Assembly: GCF_016834655.1 (NCBI RefSeq)
Contig: NZ_JAENHP010000022.1
Coordinates: 62,001 to 126,000 of the forward strand
Direction: 5' to 3'
DNA from: Paractinoplanes ovalisporus
GTDB lineage: Bacteria; Actinomycetota; Actinomycetes; Mycobacteriales; Micromonosporaceae
Length of the DNA: 64,000 nucleotides
Part shown: piece after piece, positions 50,747-60,056 of the stretch
Numbering within the stretch: the first letter of the stretch is position 1
How the letters are laid out: every line of letters starts with the position of its first letter
The notes under the pieces: model-generated
Told to the model about the DNA's origin: nothing
Seen by the model: the letters and a program-made list of their open reading frames with translations, nothing else
The model's database searches: none
Program-made: the position numbers and the translations under genes

Positions 50747-51678
50747 GCCAGGTCCTTCACCATCTGCTCGGAGGCCACCTCGAGGCCGAGGTGGTCGGTG
50801 AACGCCACGGCGCCGGGGCTGGCGGCGGCCGCCCACAGGCCCATCCGCGGCACCCGCAGGCGGGCGAACTCGGCCTCCGCGGCGGCCATCAGGGCGCGGC
50901 CCAGGCCCCGGCGGCGGTACGGCTCGTCGATCGTCAGGTAGTGCACCATTCCGGTGCCGGGGCGCAGCGGGTTGGGCGGGGCGAACCAGATCCAGCCGAC
51001 CGGGCGACCGTCGGCCACGGCGTGCCGGAAGAAGACGTCGGGGGTGTCGACCCCTTGGGGCGCGAGCACGGCGGCCACGTCGCGGGCGCGGGCGGCGGGG
51101 GCCGCGGCGTCGCGGGTGAGCGCCATCGGGTTGGTCGCGATGAGGTCGGTCAGGCGGTGGGCGTACTCGGTCGCGGTCATCGGCCGCAGATCGAGACCGG
51201 TGGCGCCGGCCGTCACCGGACGGGTGCGCAGCTGGGCCAGCACGCGATAGCCGAGGCGGCGGTAGAGGCGGCGGGCGCCGGTGTTCACGCCGAAGACGTG
51301 CAGGCCGACCCGGGTCACGCCGCGCCGCAGCAGGTCGGCCTCGCCCGCCCGGAGCATCGCGCTGCCGTAGCCGTGGTTGCGGTGTTCCTCCCGCACCGAG
51401 ATCTCGCTGATCCAGGCCATCGTCGGATAGGCCGCCCCGGGCATCGTGATCCACAGGAAGCCGACCTCGTCGTCGCCGGCCATGCCTTTGCGCAGCAGCT
51501 GCCCCGCCGTGTCGACCCCGTCGGGCAGCAGCTGGTCGGTCTGCCGGGCGGCCTCGGCGTACGCCTCGCCGGCCGGGATGCCGTAGTTCTCGACCATGGC
51601 GTCGGCGAACAGGGCGATCATCGACGGCCGGCGCTGCACGAGCTCGGACGGGGTGAGATCGACGAGATCCAGTGCCAT
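50743..51678 (-). CDS. Tandem GNAT acetyltransferase
   Basis: 311 residues with two GNAT folds, each with an acetyl-CoA loop: REEHRNHGYGSAML (N-terminal) and DEPYRRRGLGRALM (C-terminal). Layout recalls mycothiol synthase MshD and other tandem GNATs, but the sequence does not let me name the substrate. The ATG at 51678 is chosen; a GTG at 51687 is possible. CAGTGT seven bases before the ATG may be a weak leaderless -10. Confidence 0.82.
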   Translation of the reverse strand: MALDLVDLTPSELVQRRPSMIALFADAMVENYGIPAGEAYAEAARQTDQLLPDGVDTAGQLLRKGMAGDDEVGFLWITMPGAAYPTMAWISEISVREEHRNHGYGSAMLRAGEADLLRRGVTRVGLHVFGVNTGARRLYRRLGYRVLAQLRTRPVTAGATGLDLRPMTATEYAHRLTDLIATNPMALTRDAAAPAARARDVAAVLAPQGVDTPDVFFRHAVADGRPVGWIWFAPPNPLRPGTGMVHYLTIDEPYRRRGLGRALMAAAEAEFARLRVPRMGLWAAAASPGAVAFTDHLGLEVASEQMVKDLA

Positions 51679-51808
51679 GCCGTGCACACTGCCACGTTTT
51701 GTCCAGCCTCAGTCGGATGTCCGACGGATCGATCGAGGTCAGTTCTGTCGGGTCGCCGACGATGTTAATTTGGCGACCAGAGCACGTTGCAGGTCATAGG
51801 GGGCGGCC

Positions 51809-53221
51809 TTGACCGAGCATCCCGACGGTTACGCGTTTTTCCATCGTGTGGTCGGGATCGACCTCGGCTCCAGCTCGTGCGCGGTCTCGGTCTGGGACGG
51901 CGCGAAGCTGCTGATGGTGCGGGGCCCGACCGGCGCCGCCACGATGCCGGCCTCGGTCGGTCAGGACCGGGCGGGCCAGGTGGTCGCCGGGGTGCCGCCG
52001 GCCGACGACGCGGAAACCGTGATCGCCGACATCAAGCGCCGGCTCGGCACGGGTGAGCAGATCCGGTTCCGGGGGCGCACCTATCAGCCCCGCGAGGTCT
52101 GCGCGTTCCTGATGATCGAGCTCAAGCGGCAGGCCGAGGTGTTCGTCGGCGAGCCCATCCACGACGCGGTCGTCACCGTGGCCACGGCGGCCGGGGAGGC
52201 CCAGCGGCGGGCGCTGCGCGAGGCGGCCGGGCTGGCCCAGCTCAACGTGCGCCGTCTGGTCGAAGATCCGGTGGCGGCGGCGATGGCGCTCGGTGCCGAC
52301 GCGCGCCCGGGGACGTACGCGATCTTCGACCTGGGCGGGGGCACCTTCGACGCCTCGGTCGTGCGGGTCGGCGACGGCACCGTCGACGTGCTGGGCACGG
52401 CCGGCGACCAGCGGCTCGGCGGCGACGACTTCGACGAGCTGATCGTCGCCTACGCGCTGCGGCAGATCCGCGAACGGCACCACGTCGACCTCAGCCGCGA
52501 CCCGGCCATCCGGCGCCGGATCCGCTGGGAGGCCGAGATCCGCAAGCGTGAGCTGTCGGCCGCCGACAACACCACGCTCGAGCTGCCGGTGCTCACGGCC
52601 ACGGTCAGCGCGAGCGTGCCGCTGAGCCGCCGCGCGTTCGAGGCGATGATCGAGCCGGACGTGCAGCGCACGCTCGACCTGCTCACCGAGGCGATCGCGG
52701 CCGCCCGCGCGGCCCACGGCGTGGGCTGGGGCGACATCGACCAGGTGGTGCTGGCCGGCGGCTCGACCCGCATCCCGGCCATCCGTGACCGGCTGGCCGG
52801 CTATTTCGGCTGGGGCGCGGCCCGCATCCGCACCGACCTCGACCCCGACGAGATGGTCGCGCGCGGCGCCGGCCTGGTCGCCCGCGACTACGAGGCGGCG
52901 TCGCTGTTCGAGGGCTCACCGGTCGGGCTGCTCAGCGCCAGCCTGCGGCTGCGGGCCGAGCTGGCCGTGCCCGAGGCGCTCCCGCCGCCCGAGGAGCCGC
53001 CCGAGGCCCCCGGACCGCCGGGCCCGCCCGCCGAGACCCCGGCCGACTTCCGGCGGGTGGCCGAGGCGACCTACATGCTCCTGCTTCAGGACGGCGATCT
53101 GGGGGCGCTCGAGGTGGCGTACGGGTCGTTCATCTCGGCCGTGCAGGCCGCCGCCCCCGACGCGCGGCTGGCCGAGCTGGGCGCGGCGCTGGAGGAGGAG
53201 TATCAGCGCGCGTCCCCCTAG
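51809..53221 (+). CDS. Hsp70-family protein with no substrate-binding domain
   Basis: 470 residues. The ATPase domain is complete (about 12-375): VVGIDLGSSSCAVSVWDG (phosphate 1), IFDLGGGTFDASVVRVG (phosphate 2), QVVLAGGSTRIPAIRD (adenosine), EDPVAAAMALG. After a Pro-rich linker (about 388-410) only a short helical tail (about 411-470) remains instead of the DnaK peptide-binding domain. So it is an Hsp70-like ATPase of unknown client, not a chaperone of DnaK type. Start TTG with AGGGGG five bases upstream. No DnaJ or GrpE nearby. Confidence 0.85.
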   Translation: MTEHPDGYAFFHRVVGIDLGSSSCAVSVWDGAKLLMVRGPTGAATMPASVGQDRAGQVVAGVPPADDAETVIADIKRRLGTGEQIRFRGRTYQPREVCAFLMIELKRQAEVFVGEPIHDAVVTVATAAGEAQRRALREAAGLAQLNVRRLVEDPVAAAMALGADARPGTYAIFDLGGGTFDASVVRVGDGTVDVLGTAGDQRLGGDDFDELIVAYALRQIRERHHVDLSRDPAIRRRIRWEAEIRKRELSAADNTTLELPVLTATVSASVPLSRRAFEAMIEPDVQRTLDLLTEAIAAARAAHGVGWGDIDQVVLAGGSTRIPAIRDRLAGYFGWGAARIRTDLDPDEMVARGAGLVARDYEAASLFEGSPVGLLSASLRLRAELAVPEALPPPEEPPEAPGPPGPPAETPADFRRVAEATYMLLLQDGDLGALEVAYGSFISAVQAAAPDARLAELGAALEEEYQRASP

Positions 53222-53262
53222 CTGTGCCGTTCGTGGCTGGGATCCGGCTCCGGAACAGGCGT

Positions 53263-53268
53263 TAGGGT
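53263..53268 (+). promoter_or_regulatory. -10 element TAGGGT, leaderless start of the LLM gene
   Basis: TAGGGT ends seven bases before the ATG at 53276. Confidence 0.65.
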
Positions 53269-53275
53269 TTCCGGC

Positions 53276-54181
53276 ATGCTGATCAGTTGTGGGGCCCCGG
53301 TGGCGGGCGCGTGGGCCGATCCGGAGACCCTGGGCGGCTTCGCGGCGCGGGCCGAGGAGCTCGGCTATCACGGGCTCTGGGCGTTCCAGCGGCTGCTGGT
53401 CGGCGTCGAGCAGCCGATGCTGCCGGTCTATCACAGCGTGCTCGACCCGATGCTCGCGCTGACCTGGGCCGCCGCCCGCACCGGCACGATCCGCCTGGGC
53501 GTCGCGGTGATCAACATCCCGTACGTCTCCCCGGTGCTCCTGGCCAAGCAGGCGGCCACCCTCGACGTGCTCTCCGGCGGCCGCTTCGACCTCGGGCTGG
53601 GCACCGGGTGGTCGGAGCCCGAGTTCGTGGCCACCGGCTCCGACCCGAACCCGCGCGGCAAGCGCCTCCGCGAATACCTCGAGGTGCTGCGCACGCTGTG
53701 GACCGATCCGGTGGCGTCCTACGACGGCGAGCTCTACCGGGTGCCCGAGAGCACGGTGGCGCCCAAGCCGGTGCAGCCGGGCGGTCCGCCGGTGCTGCTC
53801 GGGGGCACGGCCGACGTCGCCCTGCGGCGGGCCGGCCGGCTGGGGGCGGGCTGGGTGAGCAGCAGCCGGGTGAGCTTCGAGGACATTGCCCGCGGAACCC
53901 AGATCGTGCGGCGCGCGGCCGAGGAGGCGGGCCGCGACCCCGATTCCGTACGGGTCGTCGTGCGCGCCGTGGTGCGTCCGGGCCGGCGTGACGACGCGGT
54001 CCCGCTGTCCGGAGACTGGGATCAGATCCGCGCCGGGGCCGAGCTCTACGCCGAGGCGGGCGTCACGGAGCTGTTCTACGACCTCAACTGGGACCCGCTG
54101 ATCGGGGCGCCCGACGCCGACCCGCGGGTGGCCCGCGAGCGGGCGGGCGAGATCCTTACCGCCCTGGCCCCCGGGCGGTAA
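53276..54181 (+). CDS. LLM-class (luciferase-like) F420-dependent oxidoreductase
   Basis: A 301-residue TIM-barrel oxidoreductase. Blocks: ARAEELGYHGLWAFQRLL, RLGVAVINIPYVSPVLLAKQ, LDVLSGGRFDLGLGTGWSE, GKRLREYLEVLRTLW, PPVLLGGTADVALRRAG. These match the actinobacterial subgroup that uses reduced F420 rather than FMN; the cofactor is inferred from the group. Substrate unknown. Monocistronic. Confidence 0.87.
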   Translation: MLISCGAPVAGAWADPETLGGFAARAEELGYHGLWAFQRLLVGVEQPMLPVYHSVLDPMLALTWAAARTGTIRLGVAVINIPYVSPVLLAKQAATLDVLSGGRFDLGLGTGWSEPEFVATGSDPNPRGKRLREYLEVLRTLWTDPVASYDGELYRVPESTVAPKPVQPGGPPVLLGGTADVALRRAGRLGAGWVSSSRVSFEDIARGTQIVRRAAEEAGRDPDSVRVVVRAVVRPGRRDDAVPLSGDWDQIRAGAELYAEAGVTELFYDLNWDPLIGAPDADPRVARERAGEILTALAPGR

Positions 54182-54954
54182 TGATCACTCTGCGTCGCGA
54201 CCGTGACCGCGGCCCGACATGTCGCGTTCACCCGGTGTCGTCGCAGCGAACGCGGGGCGTGGCGCACGCTCCCAGGGGGTCGTCCGCGGTCGCTCGGCGT
54301 CGCTCCGAGGTAGCAGGTTGTCGATGGCCCGGTCCCATCGGTGAAGACGTGCTTCGAAGTCTTATATAGCGTCGAATGGAGGGGGTATTCGTTATCGAAA
54401 TGGCGACCGTCTTCCTATGGGGCCCTTTCCGGGCTCTACGCGGCGTAGTGCCGGCGACACGCCAGGAAGCTGGAGATCACCACGGAACCGCGTCCCGCAA
54501 CGCGAGATGACCGTCGATACGGCCCCGGGGCGCCGCGCCGACCGAAGATCTTGCGCCATCAGGGCGGATGCACCGGAGAAACCCACGGCGGCCCCCCGTC
54601 AAGATCGACACTCTCGCGAAACCGCGCCGAAACAGCGGCCCGGCGCGGCGTGAACGTGACTTCGATAACTTTGCGCAACAGTACGATTGCCCTCTGGCTT
54701 TCCATAACGGACATTGGGGGCGAACATGATCGCCGTTTCGGGTGATTTGTGGGCTGGAGGGGCGCTTCGCGCCCTACGTGGACGGGACGGGTTGTGACGT
54801 GGATCATCCACGGCTTTCAGCGGGCTGTTATTCATTCGATGCGTCAACTCATTTCCTACGAGCCAGTTCCGGGCTACCTTTCCCAGCGCAGCATCCGAAT
54901 ACCTCTCACGCACGACGCATGTGAGGTGTGTCGTCCGATGGAGGTGACCGACGC
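54182..54954. other. Long intergenic region (773 bp) before the peptide transporter
   Basis: No convincing gene. It contains TTATATAGC near 54362, the inverted pair GTTATCGAA (54391-54399) and TTCGATAAC (54661-54669), and a perfect GTGGAT-C-ATCCAC palindrome at 54799-54811. TACCTT at 54875 is a possible -10. It probably carries a regulated promoter with operators for the downstream transporter. A 78-codon frame at 54417 lacks a ribosome site and family features. Confidence 0.5.
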
Positions 54955-55980
54955 GTGGAACCGATGATCGAGGAAGCTGAGCTCTCCCGAGCCGGTGCCC
55001 CGACCGATCCGATGGCGAGCCCGAAAGCCGACCAGGAGAAGAAGGTCGACACCCGGCGCAAGTCGCCGACGCAGATCGCCTTCGCGCGACTGCGCAAAGA
55101 CCGGGTCGCGGTCATCTGTGCGAGCATCTTCGGTTTCTTCGTCCTCATCGCGATCTTCGCGCCGCTGCTGGCGAAGCTCGAGGGCCAGGACCCGACGACC
55201 CTCCACCAGGACCTGATCGACCAGTACGGCTATCCGACGATCCCGCCGAACGGCGAGCACTGGTTCGGCGTCGAGCCGCGCCTGGGCCGCGACCTGTTCG
55301 CGCGCTTCGTCTACGGCGCCCGCCCGTCCCTGATCGTCGCGGGCACGGTGACGATCCTGACCACGATCATCGGCGTGACCATCGGTCTGCTGGCCGGCTT
55401 CGTGGGCGGTTGGCTCGACCGGATCGTCTCGTGGGTCATCGACTTCGTGCTGAGCCTGCCCTACCTGCTGTTCGCGATCGCGGTGCCGGCCGTGCTGCTG
55501 ACCATCTTCGTCGGCACCTCGGAAAACGCCGCCGCTCAGGACGTCGCGAACGCGCGCTTCTTCTCTCTGATCATCGTGCTCTCCTTCTTCGGCTGGGCCA
55601 GCCTCGCGCGACTGATCCGCGGCGAGGTCCTCTCCCTGCGCGAGCGTGAGTTCATCTCCGCGGCGAAGGTACTCGGTGTGCCGACCCGCAAGATCCTCTT
55701 CAAGGAGCTGCTGCCTAACCTGGTGGCGCCCATCGTCATCTCGGTCTCGATGGCTCTACCGAGCTACATCGTCGTCGAGGCGGGCCTGACCTACCTCGGC
55801 GTCGGACTCACCGAGCCGACGCCGTCCTGGGGCCTGACGATCGCTGCAGCCCAGAACTACTACCGGGCCGATCCGCTCTACCTGTGGATCCCGGTTCTCG
55901 CCATCACGATCCTCGTGCTCTCGCTGAGCCTGCTCGGTGACTCGATTCGTGACGCATTCGATCCCCGCACCCGACGGTGA
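54955..55980 (+). CDS. Oligopeptide-type ABC permease (DppC/OppC)
   Basis: 341 residues; six membrane helices expected. The coupling loop lies in EFISAAKVLGVPTRKILFKELLPN. Typical OppC N-terminal block FRRLRKDR-like (AFARLRKDRVAVICASIFGFF) and EHWFGVEPRLGRDLFARFVYGAR. The GTG at 54955 has GGAGGTGA seven bases upstream and is preferred over ATG 54964. It lies upstream of, not after, the binding-protein gene, an uncommon order. Confidence 0.9.
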   Translation: MEPMIEEAELSRAGAPTDPMASPKADQEKKVDTRRKSPTQIAFARLRKDRVAVICASIFGFFVLIAIFAPLLAKLEGQDPTTLHQDLIDQYGYPTIPPNGEHWFGVEPRLGRDLFARFVYGARPSLIVAGTVTILTTIIGVTIGLLAGFVGGWLDRIVSWVIDFVLSLPYLLFAIAVPAVLLTIFVGTSENAAAQDVANARFFSLIIVLSFFGWASLARLIRGEVLSLREREFISAAKVLGVPTRKILFKELLPNLVAPIVISVSMALPSYIVVEAGLTYLGVGLTEPTPSWGLTIAAAQNYYRADPLYLWIPVLAITILVLSLSLLGDSIRDAFDPRTRR

Positions 55981-56011
55981 CGTGGTGACGCCCCGTATGA
56001 GAAGAGGAGAA

Positions 56012-57757
56012 ATGGCAAGGCGATTTAACGTTGCCGTGGCGGCCACCGCTGCCGTGGCGCTCGGCCTGGCAGGCTGCAGCAGCCCTTCGTCGAACAACGA
56101 CTCGACCGGTGGTGACACCGACTCGGGCAAGATCACGACGCAGTCCAACGCGACCGACCCCAACGCCAAGGGCCCGGCCAAGGAGATCGAGGGCGCCCGC
56201 AAGGGTGGTGTCCTGAACGTGCAGGCGCAGACCACGCCGAACACGTTCGACCCGACGGACATCTACTACGTCGACTCGAACCAGATCGGCAAGCTGCTGT
56301 TCCGCACGCCGACCCAGTTCGACATCCGTGACGGCAAGCCCACCCTGGTTCCGGACCTGACTGACCTCGGCACCGTGTCCGAGGACAAGCTGACCTGGAC
56401 CTTCAAGATGCAGCCGGGCATCAAGTACGAGGACGGCACCGAGGTCAAGGTCGAAGACCTGGCCTACGCGATCAAGCGGTCCTTCGCCCACGACATCTAC
56501 GTCAACGGCCCGGCCTACCAGCTCTCCTACTTCAAGGACGGCGACAAGTACAAGGGTCCCTACAAGGACGGCGACACCTACTCCGGCGTGGAGACCCAGG
56601 GCACCGACACCCTGATCATCCACCTGGCGACGCCGTTCTCGGACCTGCCGTTCTACATGACCTTCCCGATGTTCACGCCGATCCAGAAGGCGAAGGACAC
56701 CCGGCAGGACTACAAGAACAAGCCGGTCGCCACGGGCCCGTACAAGTTCAAGTCCTACCAGGCCGGCACCTCGCTGGTGCTCGAGAAGAACACCAACTGG
56801 GACCCGAACACCGACCCGGCCCGCCACCAGTACCTGGACGGCTTCAACTTCCAGTGGGGCGGCGACGCGGTCAAGTCGCAGCAGGCCGTGCTCAACAGCA
56901 ACGGCCAGGACGCCAACGCGATCAACTACGACGTTCTCGACGCGTCGCTGATCCCGCAGCTGACCGGCGAGAAGAAGGCGCAGCTGGTCCAGGGCGAGAG
57001 CCCCTGCACGATCGTGTGGCAGCTGGACAGCCGCAAGATCCCGCTCGAGGTCCGCAAGGCCGTCGCCAAGGCGTACCCGAACGACCAGATCTGGAAGGCC
57101 TCGGGCCTCAACGACTACGTCGCCGAGCCGGCCAGCACGGTTCTGCCGCCCTCGGTTCCGGGCTACGAGAAGTACGCCCCCGTCGCCGACCTGACCGGCA
57201 CCGGTGCCGGTGACCCGGCCGCCGCCAAGGCGCTGCTGGAGGCCGCGGGCAAGGTGGGCTTCGAGCTCAGCTACTACTACGACAACACCAAGCCGCTCGC
57301 GCAGCAGGTCAGCCAGATCAAGGCCGACGCGCTGACCAAGGCCGGCTTCAAGGTCAAGCCGATCGGCGTCTCGACCGCTGACCTGCGGACCAAGAAGGGC
57401 GACTACGACGCCCCGGTGAACATGGGCCAGAGCCCGGCCGGTTGGTGCTCGGACTGGCCCGCCGGTGGTTCCTGGTTCCCGGTGCTGTTCCGCACGCAGA
57501 GCATCGCCGAGGGTCAGAGCTGGGGCATGCTCAGCGACGCCGCCCTCGACAAGGAGATCAACGACATCGCGAACCTCCCCGCCGAGGAGTCGACCTCGAA
57601 GTGGGCCGCGCTGGACAAGAAGATCATGGAGCAGTACATCGCGATCCCCAGCTACTACGACAAGCTGGCGGTCGTGCAGGGCACCAACGTCGGAACCACG
57701 ACCGGTGACCCGACCATGGGTATGCCGAACTTCAGCAACATGTACCTGAAGAGCTGA
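56012..57757 (+). CDS. ABC transporter substrate-binding lipoprotein, family 5
   Basis: 581 residues. Lipobox LAGC with Cys22 after a short signal (ARRFNVAVAATAAVALG). SBP_bac_5 fold: GGVLNVQAQTTPNTFDPTDI, YEDGTEVKVEDLAYAIKRSF, ATGPYKFKSYQAGTSLVLEKN and NPNWD-type ligands. Family members bind oligopeptides or oligosaccharides; the ligand is not clear. AGAGGAGA precedes the ATG at 56012. Strong hairpins follow. Confidence 0.92.
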   Translation: MARRFNVAVAATAAVALGLAGCSSPSSNNDSTGGDTDSGKITTQSNATDPNAKGPAKEIEGARKGGVLNVQAQTTPNTFDPTDIYYVDSNQIGKLLFRTPTQFDIRDGKPTLVPDLTDLGTVSEDKLTWTFKMQPGIKYEDGTEVKVEDLAYAIKRSFAHDIYVNGPAYQLSYFKDGDKYKGPYKDGDTYSGVETQGTDTLIIHLATPFSDLPFYMTFPMFTPIQKAKDTRQDYKNKPVATGPYKFKSYQAGTSLVLEKNTNWDPNTDPARHQYLDGFNFQWGGDAVKSQQAVLNSNGQDANAINYDVLDASLIPQLTGEKKAQLVQGESPCTIVWQLDSRKIPLEVRKAVAKAYPNDQIWKASGLNDYVAEPASTVLPPSVPGYEKYAPVADLTGTGAGDPAAAKALLEAAGKVGFELSYYYDNTKPLAQQVSQIKADALTKAGFKVKPIGVSTADLRTKKGDYDAPVNMGQSPAGWCSDWPAGGSWFPVLFRTQSIAEGQSWGMLSDAALDKEINDIANLPAEESTSKWAALDKKIMEQYIAIPSYYDKLAVVQGTNVGTTTGDPTMGMPNFSNMYLKS

Positions 57758-57779
57758 AACACCGGTAAATAGCTAGAAA

Positions 57780-57826
57780 CCCGGGGTGGTCCGGTCCGCT
57801 CAACCGGCGGACGGGACCACCCCGGG
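57780..57826 (+). terminator. Large intra-operon hairpin 1
   Basis: 19-bp stem (57780-57798 with 57808-57826, one mismatch) with a 9-base loop and no T-run. It is placed to terminate partially or stabilise the binding-protein mRNA, raising its level relative to the downstream permease. Confidence 0.7.
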
Positions 57827-57840
57827 CGCAAAATCGCACA

Positions 57841-57873
57841 CCGGCGTGCCGAGCTAGCGGCACCGCACGCCGG
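57841..57873 (+). terminator. Intra-operon hairpin 2
   Basis: CCGGCGTGC (57841-57849) pairs with GCACGCCGG (57865-57873); an inner GCCG/CGGC pair may extend or compete. It follows hairpin 1 directly. Confidence 0.55.
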
Positions 57874-57928
57874 GTTCTCCAGATTCCGGGACACCCACCC
57901 GGCGCCGTGATGAAAGAGGAGCAAAGCG

Positions 57929-58906
57929 GTGCTGCTGTACATCTTGAAACGCGTCCTGAGCGCGATCTCCGTCGTGATCGTGACGCTGGTGGCCAGCTTC
58001 GCGTTGTTCTTCCTGGCGCCCACTGACCCGGCCGGCGTCATCTGCGGCCCCCGCTGCACCCCCGAGCGGCTGGCCGACATCGAGGCGAGCCTCGACCTCA
58101 ACGAGCCCCCGATCAACCAGATCGGCGCCTACATGAAGGGCATCGTGGTCGGCCGCGAGTACAGCAGCGGCGGCACCGTCCGCGAGTGCGCGGCGCCCTG
58201 CCTCGGATACTCGTACACGCTGGGCCAGCCGGTCACCAAGCTCCTGGGTGCGGCCCTGCCGGTCACCATCTCGATCGTCCTCGGCGGCGCGGTCGTCTAT
58301 CTGGTCGTCGGCATCCTCACCGGAACCATCGCGGCCCAGGTCAGAGGCACCTCCCTCGACAAGCTGGTGGTCGGCTCGACGCTGGTCGTGCAGTCGATCC
58401 CCTACTTCGTCTTCGCCCTGCTCGTCGCGCTCTACGCCACGTTCCTGCCCGATTCGGGTTATCACCCGTTCACCGACAATCCCCTGACGTGGGCCAGCGG
58501 CCTGCTCGCGGCCTGGCTCTGTGTCGGCCTGACGAACGCCGCCGCCTACACGCGTTACTCGCGGGCCTCGATGATCGAGGCGCTGGGCCAGGACTTCGTG
58601 CGCACCGCCAGCTCGAAGGGCATCAGCCGGCGCCGCGTCGTCTACCGGCACGGCCTGCGCGCCGGGCTCACCCCGGTCGTCACCATCTTCGGCATCGACC
58701 TCGCGTTCCAGCTCACCGGCGCGATCTTCACCGAGAGCATCTTCAACCTCCCCGGCCTGGGTCAGCTCACGCTGCGCGCCTTCGGTCAGTACGACCTGCC
58801 CGTGCTCATGGGCGGCGTTCTCATCGGGTCGGTGGTACTAGTGGTGATGAACCTCGTGGTGGACATCGCGTACACGTTCCTCGACCCCCGGGTGCGGCTC
58901 GGATGA
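57929..58906 (+). CDS. Oligopeptide-type ABC permease (DppB/OppB)
   Basis: 325 residues. N-terminal LLYILKRVLSAISVVIVTLV is typical of OppB; the coupling loop is EALGQDFVRTASSKGISRRRVVYRH. The first external loop has Cys pairs in CGPRC and CAAPC, a feature of actinobacterial homologues that may form disulfides outside. Start GTG with AGAGGAG upstream. Confidence 0.92.
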   Translation: MLLYILKRVLSAISVVIVTLVASFALFFLAPTDPAGVICGPRCTPERLADIEASLDLNEPPINQIGAYMKGIVVGREYSSGGTVRECAAPCLGYSYTLGQPVTKLLGAALPVTISIVLGGAVVYLVVGILTGTIAAQVRGTSLDKLVVGSTLVVQSIPYFVFALLVALYATFLPDSGYHPFTDNPLTWASGLLAAWLCVGLTNAAAYTRYSRASMIEALGQDFVRTASSKGISRRRVVYRHGLRAGLTPVVTIFGIDLAFQLTGAIFTESIFNLPGLGQLTLRAFGQYDLPVLMGGVLIGSVVLVVMNLVVDIAYTFLDPRVRLG

Positions 58907-58955
58907 TCCCGGCCCGCATCCGCGTGTTCCCACCCCGCAGCACGAAGGCGGCAGC

Positions 58956-60044
58956 ATGAGCGACCAGAGCATCCAGGCCCCGCACACGGTGAGCCGCGTT
59001 CCCCGCACCCCGGCGGCGAACGAGGAGGCCTACCTCGAGGTCTCGGACCTGCAGGTGCAGTTCCCGACCGCGGACGGCCTGGTCCGCGCCGTGCAGGGCC
59101 TCAGCTACTCGGTGCCGCTGCGCCGCACGCTGGCGATCGTCGGCGAGTCCGGCTCGGGCAAGAGCGTCTCCAGCATGGCCGTCATGGGCCTGCACGACCG
59201 CCGGGTCGCCCGCATCGCGGGTTCGATCAAGGTCGGCGGCCGCGAGATCGTCAACATGAGCGACAAGGAGCTCGAGGGCTACCGCGGTGGCGACGCCGCG
59301 ATGATCTTCCAGGACCCGCAGTCCTCGCTCCACCCGTACTTCACCATCGGCGACCAGATCATGGAGTCGTACCGGGCGCACAACAACGTCAGCAAGCGCA
59401 AGGCCAAGGACCGCGCGATCGACATGCTCGGCCGCGTCGGCATCCCGAACCCGCGCCGGCGCGTCGACCAGTACCCGCACGAGTTCTCCGGCGGCATGCG
59501 GCAGCGCGCGATGATCGCGATGGCGCTGGTCAACGACCCCAAGCTGCTGATCGCGGACGAGCCCACCACGGCCCTCGACGTGACCGTGCAGGCGCAGATC
59601 CTCGACCTGATCTCCGACCTGCAGCGCGACTTCGGCTCGGCGGTCGTCTTCATCACCCACGACCTGGGCGTGGTGGCCGAGATCGCCGACGACATCCTGG
59701 TCATGTACGCCGGCACCGCCATCGAGCACGGGCCGGTCAACAAGATCCTCGGCGAGCCCCTGCACCCGTACGCGTGGGGTCTGCTCGAAAGCATCCCGGC
59801 GCTGACCGGTGAGCCGCAACCGCTGCACCCGATCCCCGGCTCCCCGCCGAGCCTGCTGGCCGTGCCCACCGGCTGCCCGTTCCACCCGCGCTGCGAGTTC
59901 AAGGACCGTGTGGGCGGTGACCTCTGCACCACCCTCAAGCCCGACCTCATCCCGCGGACCGGCGACCTGGGCCGCACCTCGCGGTGCCACCTCAAGGAAC
60001 CCGACAAGGTCTTCGAGACCGAAGTTCTGCCCCGGCTGCCGTAA
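58956..60044 (+). CDS. Oligopeptide-type ABC ATP-binding protein (DppD)
   Basis: 362 residues. Walker A GESGSGKS (63-70), signature FSGGMRQR, Walker B LLIADEP, switch VVFITHD. The C-terminal oligo_HPY domain (TGCPFHPRCEFKDR, Cys) is present; in relatives the Cys-rich tail holds a 4Fe-4S cluster. Works as heterodimer with the next ATPase. Confidence 0.94.
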   Translation: MSDQSIQAPHTVSRVPRTPAANEEAYLEVSDLQVQFPTADGLVRAVQGLSYSVPLRRTLAIVGESGSGKSVSSMAVMGLHDRRVARIAGSIKVGGREIVNMSDKELEGYRGGDAAMIFQDPQSSLHPYFTIGDQIMESYRAHNNVSKRKAKDRAIDMLGRVGIPNPRRRVDQYPHEFSGGMRQRAMIAMALVNDPKLLIADEPTTALDVTVQAQILDLISDLQRDFGSAVVFITHDLGVVAEIADDILVMYAGTAIEHGPVNKILGEPLHPYAWGLLESIPALTGEPQPLHPIPGSPPSLLAVPTGCPFHPRCEFKDRVGGDLCTTLKPDLIPRTGDLGRTSRCHLKEPDKVFETEVLPRLP

Positions 60045-60056
60045 GAGGAACCCGAC

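Noticed and set aside
54417..54653. 78-codon frame in the long intergenic region
   Set aside because: Basic low-complexity sequence, no ribosome site, no family features.
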